Source of the DNA: Chara braunii
Lineage: Eukaryota > Streptophyta > Charophyceae > Charales > Characeae
Assembly (NCBI GenBank): GCA_003427395.1
Contig: BFEA01000836.1
Span: forward strand, 418,895 to 474,362
Reading direction: 5' to 3'
Length of the DNA stretch: 55,468 nucleotides
Shown: positions 33,991 through 44,461 of the stretch, piece by piece
How positions within the stretch are numbered: the first letter of the stretch is position 1
How the letters are laid out: every line of letters begins with the position of its first letter
Notes under the pieces: model-generated
Databases searched by the model: none
What the model was told of the DNA's origin: nothing
What the model saw: only the letters and a program-made list of their open reading frames with translations
Position numbers and translations under genes: made by a program

Positions 33991-35551
33991 CGAAGTCTAC
34001 TCAACCTTCGAGATCGAGGATGACTTGCGGGACAGCTTCATCCTCAGCTATCAATCCGACCCCGAACTTCGAGACAAGTACACAAACTGTTCCTCTCCCA
34101 GTCCGGCGCCTTCGCACTATCGGATCCAAGAGGGATACTTGCTCGTTCACTCGCGGGGGCAGGATCTACTTTGTGTGCCACAAGATTCACACTTGCACAT
34201 GCGGCTTCTTGGCGAGTTCCACGACGCCCCCCCCACCGGGCATTCAGGAGTCAATCTCAAGATTGGCCGACTACGCGAGCGCTTTTGGTGGCCCGGTCTT
34301 CTCGACGACGTCATGCGCTATTGTGAGTCATGCGAGGTTTGCCGACGTTGCAAATCATGCAATCATCGTCTGTACGGCGAACTGCGACCATTGTCGGTCC
34401 CCTTGCGTCGAAGGGAAGCGATTGCCATGGATATTACCAGGCCGTTCCCCAAGCACAAGACGGGTGTGGATGAGATTCTCACGGTGGTTGACCGACTCAC
34501 CAAGTTTGCCATGTTCTTTCCTTGCCGCTATCATTCCAAGGCACCGGAGTTGGCCGAGGTTCTCTACGCCGGTTGGATTCGAACCAAGGGTTACCCCAAG
34601 GAGATCGTCTGCGATTGCGACACTCGGTTCATGTCTGATGTTTTGTTGGCGCTCATCAAACGATGGGGCTCATCCCTCAAGCCAAGTTCGGCTCGCCACC
34701 CCCAAACCGGTGGCCAAACGGAGAGGGCACATCAGACCGCACAGGTCCTCCTTCGAACTCTCATCCATCCCGACCAGAAAGAGTAGGTTGAGCGGCTGCC
34801 GGATATGGAGTTGGCAAACAACTCGTCCATCCATCCAGCTATCGGGACATCGCCTTTCAAGTTTGAGCTCGAGCACGGCTCGCCGGTCAATTCTTAGTTG
34901 GACACAATCATTCCACGGGCGGCCGAGAGCGATGACCGCCTTCTCTTCATTCATCGGATGCAAGAGCTTCTTGTCAAGGCACGCGACCAGATGGCAAAGA
35001 CGTAACAACGTATGCGCCAACAAGCCAACCGTCAGCGTCTTCCTTGTCCATTCCGCGCCGGCGACCTCGTATGGGTTTCCACTGCGGAATTCAGCCTCAA
35101 ACAAGATATCTCTCGCAAGCTCCTTCCGAAATGGATGGGGCCCTGATCAATCGTGGCACCCGCTGGGGATGCACCCAAAGGACCTTCGTTTATCATTCAG
35201 GTGCCCGCCCACTTGCCCGTCAACCCGGTTTTTTACTGTTCCAAGTTGGCTCTCTACATGCCAGCGGAACTTGACGATTTTCCTTGGCGACGATCGCAAG
35301 ACCCACCCTCGATGGACGGTTTCCAACAGGTTGGCGACATAATATCCCAGCGATGTTACGGCAACAGGCGGACTGAATTTTTGGTCCACTTTGCATATTG
35401 CACCCATAGAGCTGACCGATGGCTGACTCGTGCGGAACTTCACGCAACAACGGCTGATGCTCTCGCACGCTATGAACAGAAGTTGAAAGGCAAGCCGGCA
35501 TCTTCGGCTCCACGACACACACGCGCCCAAGTACCGCCTTCAGATTGTTAG
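33991..35551 (+). pseudogene. pol: E3 integrase with chromodomain-like tail
   Basis: Zinc domain: GEFHDAPPTGHSG and CESCEVCRRCK. DDE core: Asp in AIAMDITRPF, Asp in IVCDCDTRFMS, Glu in HPQTGGQTERAH, so the triad is present although SDRD has become CDCD. Stops at 34784 (TAG), 34895 (TAG), 35003 (TAA) and 35144 (TGA) all fit lost Gln or Trp codons. The last 130 residues contain FYCSKLALY and the chromodomain-like part (FQQVGDIISQR to DRWLTRAELH and ALARYEQKLK). Ends at 35551, 28 bp before the purine tract. Confidence 0.9.
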
Positions 35552-35578
35552 CTTCGGCCCCGACCGGCTTGACTTCAT

Positions 35579-35591
35579 AAGGAGGGGGGGG
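35579..35591 (+). promoter_or_regulatory. E3 polypurine tract
   Basis: AAGGAGGGGGGGG directly before the TGTTAC start of the 3' LTR; it primes plus-strand DNA synthesis. Confidence 0.85.
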
Positions 35592-36366
35592 TGTTACATG
35601 CTGCACCATGCCCCATTTGAGGGGCCCGATGGTTGCTGAGGGGCCCCTAGGCCTTGTACCATCCAGCACGTGCCCTGGAGGCCCACGACGGCCCTCCAGG
35701 CCCTAGGCAGCACACTAGGTAGATAGGTTTATTTTAGTTACCTTTTTTTTGTGTATGTGTGCTCTCTTATTTTTGTCTGTTTGGGTGTCGTTTCGATTGG
35801 AAGCCCCAAGGCCGGACCTTTGGACTGGGTACACCGGAGGCAGGCCCAAAACGAGGCCAGACGCATTTTGGCGCCAAACCGGTAGGTACAGGCATCGTTT
35901 CGGTCCTGCAGGACCCAAGACGACATCTTGGGCCAGGTGCACCGGTAGGAGGCCGTTTTTAGGCCAGGCGCATTTCTGCGCCATGCTGCATCAGCAGCAG
36001 GGTCTGGACGTCCGGTAGGGACCCAGACCAGCTAGGCCGTTCTAGGCCACACATCACCGGGTAGGCCCAGCCGCCCAGCGCTACAAATAGCTTGGCCACG
36101 GCTGGGCAGGGGACAGTTCGAGTATCTCACTTCTGGAGCGACACGCTGCTGGTTGGAGGCTGCGCTCTGCTGCACCAAGCCGCGGAGTAGAGAGTAGGAC
36201 ATAGAGGAGATAGGGGGTGGTGGAGGCCATACCTGCAGTCGGCGAGCTTACCTGGCGCCATCGCTGGGCTCCACACGGTACCTGCACACGACGACGGACG
36301 CAGTCAGTATGGTGACAGCGACCTGCAGGTGAGATAGCGAGGAGGACTTCATCTCTTCTCTCCCCC

Positions 36367-36426
<60 letters not shown>

Positions 36427-36506
36427 NNNNNNNNNNNNNNNNNNNNNNNNNNNNNNNNNNNNNNNNNNNNNNNNNNNNNNNNNNNNNNNNNNNNNNNNNN
36501 NNNNNN

Positions 36507-36574
<68 letters not shown>

Positions 36575-37095
36575 CCCTCCTTCCTCCTCTTTCTCATCTT
36601 CTTCTTCGAATCTGAGAGTGTGAGAGGTTATCAGTAGGGATTCCGACAGAGGTTATGCTGGGCGCATTGCCCAGGATCTGATTCGACATTTCTGGGGCAG
36701 ACATTGATTGGACACTCGGCAAGGGACTATTTTTTTGGGACTTCGTTATTGTGATCTTGGTCTATTCCCTCGCCTCCTTCCTCCTCGTCTCGTCCCTCAC
36801 CCATCTCTCATCCGTGGTATCTCGCCATTTATGTGTGTGAGGAAGGGATCTTTCTTCCATGATTGCGGTCCCTTCTCTCTCTCTCATGTGTGATGTGTGA
36901 TGGATGTCGGGTCAGTGCAGATCAGATCAAATCTTCTCTTTAAATCTTCCGCTGTGCCATTTTGTGCCATCTTGTATGTATCCGGAATGCACATTGCTTG
37001 TTGATGCTGTGCTGACCTCGCATTGTCCATTTCTGTCTTTTCATCACATAGCGGATCCTTGGCTCCCTGCGCATTGTCCCACTAGACATGCGTCA
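35592..37095 (+). repeat. Shared LTR: 3' LTR of E3 and 5' LTR of E4
   Basis: Starts TGTTACATGCTGCACC, ends ATGCGTCA, and matches 18717-20190. It is preceded by a purine tract (so it is a 3' LTR) and followed by a PBS and leader (so it is also a 5' LTR). The CT microsatellite is interrupted by an N gap, so its length is unknown. Confidence 0.9.
36427..36506. other. Assembly gap (80 N)
   Basis: N run inside a (CT)n microsatellite, a typical place for short-read assemblies to fail. Confidence 1.
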
Positions 37096-37099
37096 GTTT

Positions 37100-37111
37100 T
37101 GGTATCGGAGC
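37100..37111 (+). promoter_or_regulatory. E4 primer binding site (initiator Met tRNA)
   Basis: TGGTATCGGAGC four bases after the LTR, identical to the E3 site. Confidence 0.9.
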
Positions 37112-38252
37112 TCCACTTGTGAATCAGGACAATCTGATCTAACACAAGCGTGGGGATAACCCACGAATTTTGTGCGGGCAGCAGATACCGCGGAGGACCG
37201 ATTGGGTATTAATTGATTGATTGATTGATTGATTAATCGTTGATTGATTGATTGATTGATCGTTTATCGATTGATTAGGTTACACTAATTAGTCCCCAAA
37301 TCGCGAATTTTGACCTAACTGCTGAAATCAAATTTTTTTTTTTCTTTTTCAGATTTCATTTTCCCGCTACTTTGTTGAGGGAAATGGCAATAGTGCAGCA
37401 CCAGAAATTTTCGATTTTCGAAATTTCGTGGCAGAGAGATCCGGGATTTTTTTTATTTTTTTTTCAAAAGTTTCGATTGTATTCCTTCATGAAATTCCCG
37501 TTACTTTTAAAATTCGTTTGTCAATTTCGAATTTTTTTTTTAATTCGTTTTTCAAATCCGAATTTTTTTTCTGAAAAATCGTTTTTCAATTCCGAAAATC
37601 TTTCTGAAATTCGTTTTTCCATTCCGATTTTTTTTTCTGAAATTCGTTTTTCAATTCCGGAAATTTTTCTGAAATTCGATTTTCAATTTCGAATTTTTTC
37701 TGAAATTCTTTTTTTTTTCAATTTCGATTTTTTTCTGAAAGTTGTTTTTCAATCCCAATTTTTTTTTCGAAATTCATTTTCAATTCGGAAATTGTCTTTT
37801 TCGGGAAACTCCTCTTACAAACGTTCGTTTTCAAACTGCGCATACTCTCCCTTAACATATGCCGAATTTTTTTCTACCTCGGAATTTTCTGGACTTGCGG
37901 ACATCGTTATTTTTGTCCGTTTTCGCAGTTCTGCTATTCCCATCATCTCCATTTATTCTTTGGATTCATTCGTTGTCTGAAATTCCAATTTTTTTTACTG
38001 CTGAGGGGAGACTTGGGGAGGGCCTACCGAGCTTGCAAATTCGAATTTTTTTTCTTTTTCTCGAAATTGCTGCAACTTCCCAATTTTTTTTATTAGTGGC
38101 TCCTTATCTGGGTGACCCACTCGATTGCCCACTCCCCTTCTCTCCACCCCCACTCTTCATCCCCTCTCCGTCCTTCTTAACTACCCATTCCCTGTCAGTT
38201 GCAGACCAGGTAAGTCCTCACGTCAACAAGCCACGTCAGGCACCCTCAATCC
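37112..38252 (+). other. E4 leader with empty E2 site
   Basis: Contains GATTGATTAATCGTTGATTG with the undisturbed TTAA at 37233-37236, the same AT-rich degenerate repeats as E3 (about 37490-37800), and the same CAGACCAGGTAAGT block. An extra ~40 bp (TTTTGTGCGGGCAGCAGATA and following) is absent from the E3 leader. Confidence 0.8.
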
Positions 38253-39115
38253 ATGGCCATACTTACTCGCTCAAATACAGCCGAGATGGATCAGAAGGCA
38301 TGCGAGACTGTCGAGGCCTATGAGGCACGGCTGGCGGCCATCAGGGCCGAAACCAAGCAGTGGGCAGACGCAGCGGCAGCAGCACGGAAGAAGCGGGAAG
38401 CAGAGGCAGATAGACTGCATCAGCTGGCCGAAGAACAGCGACAGAAGTACGTGGCAGCAGCAGCCAAGGCCGCTGATGAAGAACGTGTGCAGCCACGCGA
38501 AGTCATATTCAGAGAGGAAGGTGCATTACATGCACAGACCAAGGACTGGCAAAGGGAGGCCGAGAGCGGCGAATCCGTCGACTACGGGAGCAGGGTATCT
38601 CATCTGCTCAACCGTGTCACGGACCTCCTTGCGACTTGTATCGCGCAGCAGGAGGACATCCACTCCCTCGACCACACCAACAAGGTGTTACAGCAGTCGG
38701 TGGACCAGATGCTCAAGAGCATATAGCAGCTGGAGTAGCAGGTCGGCACCACCAACACTAGCTTCGGCCCCTCCAATCTCGTGGACCTCGTCAATGTCTT
38801 GGAGATAGACGTGGGAACACTGAAGACTGGGGCACAGTAGCTGCAACAACAGGTTTCTGCAGGGGCCGGCCCTAGTGCAACGACATGTGAAACTATTGCC
38901 AAGTTCGATGGGCTCCTGATCTCATGCGACGCATCGAAGACCGACCCCCATCCAATCGTGGCGCCAGTTTGAGCTCAAGCTGGACATCCACCACGTCATC
39001 GACGCGAACTGGCATGCATATTTGTACTCCCTCTCGGGAGGCGCGAGTCAGGCATGGTTGGACAACATGTTGTCCGCACATGCATGTGCAGTCACCGAAT
39101 TACACAAGTACATCA

Positions 39116-39123
39116 CCTGGGAG
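39116..39123. other. hAT MITE target-site duplication, left copy
   Basis: CCTGGGAG, repeated exactly at 39792-39799. The uninterrupted E3 sequence has a single CCTGGGAG at the same place (about 30912-30919). Eight bp is the hAT size. Confidence 0.92.
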
Positions 39124-39791
39124 CAGTGCCGGACCCGTGAACGTCACCGACCGTGCATTTGGTGTTTTTTTTGTGAACGGCCGTTCACGGTGAACGGGCC
39201 GACCACTAAAGAACGGTGTTTTTTTTTTTTTTTTTTTTTTTTNTGAGTGAGGCTACTACTTGGTCTGAGTTTCAGTTTGACAGGTAGTTGCTTTAGAGGC
39301 TCGCCACGTGCTAGAGCGATAGGAGTTAGCTTCAGTTTTTGCATTTTCTGAGCTAAGTTTATTTTACTTAGATCGATTCTCGCATTTTCATGGATCTTTT
39401 GTTATACTTGGCCTGTCTCTTATACACATCTAGATTTTTTTTTGGGCTCCCCCAGGTACATTCGCCTCAAGCCCCACAGCATGGTGACATTGAAAAAAAA
39501 AAAAAAAATCGAAATGACCTACAAAATACCAAAAGAAAATGCTTATTTTGGCTGGTTGATTTTTTTTTTTTCGTTTTTAATTACAAAAAAAAATTGAAAG
39601 TTATAAGGAGTTACCCTTCGATGTCCCCCACCCTCCTATAAAAAGAAAACATAGCCCCCCAGCCAGGAAAAAAAAAAAAAAAAAATACCGCTCTCGGTGA
39701 ACTCCATGAACTCCCGTGTCGTGAACTCCGTGAACTCTATGACCAGCTCCGTTCACAGACCCCGTGAATGGTGAACGGGGGTACGGCACTG
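39124..39791. mobile_element. hAT-type MITE inserted in E4 gag
   Basis: Ends are CAGTGCCGGACCCGTGAACG and, from the other side, CAGTGCCGTACCCCCGTTCA: CAG-starting terminal inverted repeats of about 13 bp with one mismatch. GTGAAC/GTTCAC motifs are clustered in both subterminal regions. Exact 8-bp duplication flanks it. No transposase, so it depends on a hAT enzyme elsewhere. The true interior is uncertain because 39243-39435 is probably misassembled. Confidence 0.88.
39243..39435. other. Chimeric insert ending in a partial mate-pair adapter
   Basis: It begins after an N in a T-run, is the same as 53528-53696 for about 170 bp, and ends in CTGTCTCTTATACACATCT plus AGAT (39413-39435), the first 23 bases of the junction adapter. 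This pattern indicates a gap filled with an unrelated repeat read pair, not a biological insertion. Confidence 0.9.
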
Positions 39792-39799
39792 CCTGGGAG
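39792..39799. other. hAT MITE target-site duplication, right copy
   Basis: CCTGGGAG, after which E4 gag continues. Confidence 0.92.
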
Positions 39800-40479
39800 G
39801 ACCTCACGACGGCATGGTAGAAGCGTTTCCAAGTAGAACCGCCCGAGCACCTGGTGATGGACAAGCTGCTGATGTTTTCGCAGAACAGCATGCCAAGCGG
39901 AGACTGGATTTTTGAGTCCCGAAGGCTGGCAAGCACGCCCAAGTTGCCGATGAACTTCGACGACATCAAGCTTTACTTCATCGAGCGGTCGTGTCCAGCG
40001 TTGCAGAATGCGTTAACTCAAGTCGCGGAGAACCTCAACACAAGTGAGGAACTCTTCAACAGATCCGTGCAGATTATCATGACGAATTTGGCAGCCCGGA
40101 ATATGGGCCACTCGTCGACTGCCGGCCAGGGCGCGCATCAACATCGGCCAAAAGTGGCCGTGGTCGCAGCGGTAACACCTAGTGACCCTTCAATTCTAAA
40201 CGAGACTGTTTCGTCTAACGAGGGAGACAGACTCGCAGCTGCCCAGAATGGTGGCCGCCCCGCCAAAGGACGAAGACGAGGCAAGACGAAGACGAACACC
40301 ACTAATTCTTCTGGGCCCGGGCAAGCAGCTCAAGAGTAAGGACCTTGGACAGCGTACAGGCTTACGGAGTGTGGGTACCAGGTCGGCACCAAGTACAGCT
40401 ATTGCTTGTGGTGCAACAGCTCAACACATGAGACAGCGAGCTGTCCCACGAAGGCCAAGGGTACCTCCCAGTCGGGAAA

Positions 40480-40960
40480 ATGAGCACCGCCGAGAGTGAC
40501 GCGATGGCACTCTCGACGCCTACGGAACCGGTTGCCGTACGAGTAACCTCCCTCGGTTCCGGGGCACATGCGGACGTCGTAAGTCCTCCCATTTTTCATT
40601 CCTTCAAAGACTATGCTGCCCGGCACGTACCTTCGCTGAATTCACGAGGCCAAGGACAGGATGTATGTGCGGTTTCTTCTCCGATCGGAAGCAGCGACAT
40701 TGATTTGTCTTCAAGTGGACCTTCACGGGATTCGGCGCGTACGTTCAACATAGAGGACTTGGACCCGTTGACGCCCAAGGATTTTGCATGGCTTCCTCTC
40801 CCTTCCACCGGCTGCTTACCGGAGCCGCAATGCGCAACTCTTAGCGCTCATCTCCATATATACCTAGCCTTGTATGCACCACCAACTTCGCCGACGGAGG
40901 TCGCGGTGGGGGACATTCTTGCGTATGTGAGCAAGGTGGCCCTCGAGTTTCGCACGCAGC
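40480..40960 (+). pseudogene. pol: E4 pol, N-terminal fragment
   Basis: ATG 40480 ([20 protein letters not shown]) overlaps the gag TGA. About 160 codons of the Ser/Pro-rich spacer before protease match E3, then the element stops after EFRTQ. The apparent ORF runs on to 41079 by reading the kinase fragment in the wrong frame. No catalytic domain remains. Confidence 0.85.
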
Positions 40961-41716
40961 CCGCCGCCATCATCGTCCCCCTTACTCCCCGTCCCCACTC
41001 CTTCACCTGCCGAATCCCAACCGAACCTGCTGAAATCACCGTCCTCACTCCCCGCCACAGCTGCATCTTCCAAACTTGAATCGAACCTAGCGCTCATCAT
41101 CGCTCTGTCCTTAGGTGGTGCCGGCTTAACGACTATCCTTGCCCTCCTAGGCGTTTTCTGCTACAAGAAGCAGGCGAGCGGACCGATGTCGCGATACCGA
41201 CAGGGTGAGCCGCATGCTGGGCTAGCCTCCGCCGATTCCTCCTCGAGGGCCAGCTCGTCGGTAACTGCCACGTCAGGATCTTCGCCATCTGTCGGGAGCG
41301 GGAGCACCGTGGACGGGTCGTCGTCGACCACTCCCGACGGTCTATCGAGGCGCAAGCGAACGGAGCTCTCTCCGTCCAATGTGCAGCGCTTCGAGCTTAA
41401 GAGTTTGGCAGACTGCACGAACGACTTCCATCCCTCCAAGCTCATTGGCGACAAGGGGGCGTTCAGCGTAGTCTAGAGGGGTTCCATTGACGGCAGGGAG
41501 ATGGCCACCAAGGTGATGACGGGCGAGTTGACGGATGTCAAGAAGGCACAGTTCATCGAAGAGGTGAACACTCTGAGCAGGTTGAACGTTGCCAACCTCG
41601 TCGAGCTCGTTGGGTTTTGACAGGGGAGAGAAATCCATCTTGGTCTACCCTTACTACGCGGGGGGGAGTTTGCAGCAGCGATTACACGCCTACACGATAG
41701 AGAAAGAGGAACAAAA
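40961..41716 (+). pseudogene. Receptor-like kinase fragment (proline-rich, PERK-like)
   Basis: In one frame from 40961: a Pro/Ser-rich extracellular stalk (PPPSSSPLLPVPTPSPAESQ), a transmembrane helix (LALIIALSLGGAGLTTILAL, then LGVFCYKKQ with basic stop-transfer residues), a Ser-rich juxtamembrane part, then the start of a kinase: FELKSLADCTNDFHPSKLIG, a diverged Gly loop (DKGAFSVV), the ATP-binding Lys in MATKVM, and FIEEVNTLSRLN (alpha-C Glu). TAG at 41474-41476 falls where Tyr is expected. A 1-bp frameshift near 41618 precedes ILVYPYYAGGSLQQRLH, the hinge. It ends before the catalytic HRD loop. The architecture fits plant RLKs; PERK-like is a guess from the stalk. Confidence 0.75.
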
Positions 41717-42578
41717 AGAACAAGTGTCGTCCGCCAGAGCTAGACCCGGACTTGGGCCTAGCATTATTGGTTACGGCGTCGGACTTCTATCTGCGAGATT
41801 CGGTGATCGAGGTCGAGCGGCGACGACGTGCGGATGTCAGGGCGGCGCGAGGAGGCCGAGGGGTTGAGGGTCCAGCGGGGCTATTCCCCTTTATTTTTCC
41901 GTGAGCGGCGTTGGGACGGTGCTACTATTTTCCTGTTCCCTATTCATCACATTGTGACGCCTGGGATTTTCCTAAGTATTTTATTATTTACTGTTGTTAA
42001 TAGATTAGTTCCTAGTCGTTGCGGCAACCGAGGACTTTGAGCACACGCACTGGCTGGCGAGCCTTGTGAAGTCATCGTGTTCGGGATGCTGCCAACATTT
42101 TTTTTGACTTGAAGCATGGACCAAGGAGTTCGACGCGCATGCGAGCCAGCGGGTGATTAGTCCACGAGACGGAAGGAACCTGAGTAAAAGGCACCCCCTA
42201 CCAAGGCATCCCTTGCCAACCACGACCTGCCGTGTGAGGTTTGGGTGTGAATATGCCCGCGGGACTCCCCTCCATTTTGGGCTTCAAGGTTCCCGTTTAA
42301 GTATCTTCGCCTACCGCTGAGACGCGCACCGGAACCTGCTTCACCAAGGCGCGTGCTGTAGGCCCGCATTGAGCCTGTGTCTTTGATCCCACGACCTGCA
42401 GTTTGTGTGGGAGTGTGTCCTTTCGGGCCCAAGGGAGGCAAGTTGTGCCTGGGCGAGGCAAGTCTGCAGCATTGTGACGGAGGCCGTCGGGGAAAGCTAC
42501 AGGTGAGTCCTTCGGGACACCTGTTAAAATAGGAATGGTACGAAGGGGATCAGCACGGCCCTGCACGGGCGCGATACG

Positions 42579-42586
42579 TATAAAAA
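42579..42586 (+). promoter_or_regulatory. Putative TATA box in LTR-like block
   Basis: TATAAAAA in CGTATAAAAAGGGAAAG. The inverted relative has TATAAAAA at 50994-51001 on the minus strand, at a comparable position downstream of the shared segment. Confidence 0.45.
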
Positions 42587-43370
42587 GGGAAAGAGCGCGA
42601 GGTCGGTTTTGACTCACTCGTTTTTCTCCCTTCCTTTCGCCACTGACCAGAGTCGTCGCCACGGGCCAGCCGCTGGCGGAGTACTGCGTTGGCGGAGATA
42701 GCAAAGTGAGAGGTGAACCCGGACGTGAAGTCGTACCGGGTGCGCGAAAGAAGTGAAGGAGGGATGGACTGAGATGGGGTATCGTGCTGGATGCATGCGG
42801 GGAAGGTGAGTGAGCCAGGGCGGATATAGGAACGGAGCCGGAGCGGAGGAGGAGGCTGGCGAGCAGGGCAAGCGGGAGGAACGACAGGTGCGGCAGTGAC
42901 AGGGCAAGTGAAAATGGGGGAACGAACCTGGATGCGGGCGTGCACCAGGTCCATTCGGAGGTAGAGTTAGAGATGGCAATGGTGGGCAGTGGGGGGGGGT
43001 AAAAACGTGTGCCCCGCCCATCTCTTAGTGAAATCGAACGGGGAAAGGTGCGGGACATAGATTCTTGGGTGGGGCAACCACGATGGTGAAGTCCAAAGGA
43101 GGAGTAAGAGAGTGGGGAAGGAGTTAGTAAGAGGAAGGGCTCCGCTGAGATATGGCGGGNAGGNAAGTAAGGNGAGGGGGNAGGNTGGGATACCGCTCGA
43201 TTCGTAGTGGAATCGTGTACGGTAGAGCTCGGGATAGAGGATTTTGGTTAGGGAGAATCCGATGGCAGTGTAAGTTTGATGATTGGGTTAGTAGAATGGG
43301 AGGGTAGCAAGAAACAGGGTGCGCCGGGATATGGCGATGGGAAGAAAGAGTGGGAGAAAAGGACGCCGAT

Positions 43371-43400
43371 CTCACCCGTTTCTTGATGGAAACGGGTGAG
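43371..43400. repeat. Perfect 12-bp hairpin
   Basis: CTCACCCGTTTC pairs exactly with GAAACGGGTGAG around the loop TTGATG. A weaker relative (CGATTC/GAATCG, loop GTAGTG) is at 43198-43215, and ACCTGGCC/GGCCAGGT at 43530-43553. Confidence 0.9.
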
Positions 43401-44407
43401 GAAAAGAGTTATTGTGACGTTTTGGGCCATGGCGACCCCAAGTTTGTAGGCAAATTTGTATAAGAGTTAGTGGGAATAGAGATAGGAGAGAAAGGTGTTG
43501 CGCCTGGTGTGTCCGTCGCGTGCAATTAAACCTGGCCGCAATAGTGGCCAGGTGCTTTCACCACATAGGATAAGTATGGGAAGGTGCTGACTTGGGGTTC
43601 GGATCACCGCGCATTCGATGACAGTGTTGGCTTTTGCGATAGGATGATAGACTTAGAAGAACGAGGTGCGGAGCCGGCGTGCAGATAAGGGGGGGTTAGA
43701 ACAAGACTGTACCTCCTCGTGTTTTGGGGGACAGATTCGTTTCTGTCGTTTCCTTTTCGGGTGTATGCTCGAAGACATCGGACTCCTAGTACCGGACTTC
43801 GATACGGTTGGTTGGCGGGATTTGGTCGCATGAGTATCGTTTACGAAGGGGCGATGAATGCCCTAGCGACCTGGGTTTGAGGCTTGTTGGGCGAACGGTG
43901 AGTTACGGTCATGCCGGACTAAAATAACGAGGCGCGAAGTGCGAGGACAGGGATTTTCCCCGATTGACTAATGCCCCTTGCTTGCGGGCTGAGATAACTG
44001 AGGAATGACAGCAGGGGATGATGACTTACTTGTGGGCCTGAGCATAGCGAGCGGGCCTACAGACTGAAAGCTTACTTAGCTAAGGTTGTACCCACCTCGT
44101 CAGAGCTCAGGGAGCAAGGGGCTCACTGCAGGATAGGAAGCGGACCCGTTAGCCTGTACACTAAGCCGTGCGCAGGAAGGGAAGGCTACCGGTCTGGCCA
44201 GTGAGCTGCTGCCCGGGGAGGAAAACGAGACGACTGCAGAAGGGCCTGTTGGCCGGCGTGGCGCCCGTCTCACCCGTCTACGCAGCAGCAAGGGCGCTGG
44301 CGGGTGGGCTGCAGGCCTAGAGGTTGCCGGCTGGCCGGCACAGTGCCTAATCTTGTTGAACAAAGCTGCAGCAGACAAGCTGCAGGGGTGGCGGATCACC
44401 GCAGGGC

Positions 44408-44461
44408 TGTCGGTAGGCCGGTGCGGTTGAAGTGATCTGTCGGTAGGCCGGGGCGGTTGGA
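44408..44461 (+). repeat. Two-copy 30-bp tandem repeat
   Basis: TGTCGGTAGGCCGG followed by GCGGTTG occurs at 44408 and 44438. Confidence 0.9.

Larger units (their letters stand above)
38253..40482 (+). pseudogene. gag: E4 gag, interrupted by hAT MITE
   Basis: ATG 38253 opens 157 codons (MAILTRSNTAEMDQ, coiled coil, to VDQMLKSI) before a TAG that E3 also has. Further stops follow. The capsid part is split at 39123/39792 by the MITE; after it, MNFDDIKLYFIERSCPALQN and SEELFNRSVQIIMTNLAARN continue. A TAA at 40337-40339 replaces a Gln codon kept in E3. The knuckle CLWCNSSTHETASC has all four ligands (CX2CX4HX4C). The gag stop overlaps the pol start as ATGA at 40480-40483. Confidence 0.85.
35592..40960 (+). 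mobile_element. E4: truncated sister copy of E3
   Basis: LTR, PBS, leader, gag and the first ~160 codons of pol follow the E3 order and are closely similar. Similarity stops abruptly after CGCACGCAGC at 40960, before the protease active site. No RT, integrase or 3' LTR follows; instead a kinase fragment begins. It lacks the E2 insertion in its leader. Gag carries a hAT MITE. Confidence 0.9.
41726..44400 (+). repeat. LTR-like non-coding block (+)
   Basis: Begins TGTCGTCCGCC directly after the kinase fragment. Its first ~290 bp match, in inverse orientation, 51180-51480. It contains a TATA box, GT-AG-poor G-rich sequence with runs of Ns (43160-43185), and strong short hairpins. The minus-strand frame of 253 codons at 42297-43058 is an antisense artefact of composition. 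I interpret it as a long terminal repeat or promoter region of an unknown family; the right border is not visible. Confidence 0.5.

Noticed and set aside
42297-43058. 253-codon minus-strand frame, and the 225-codon plus-strand frame at 50061-50738
   Set aside because: Both are antisense to the LTR-like blocks, rich in Pro/Ser/Leu, without motifs, and exist because the sense strand is purine-rich and poor in stop complements.
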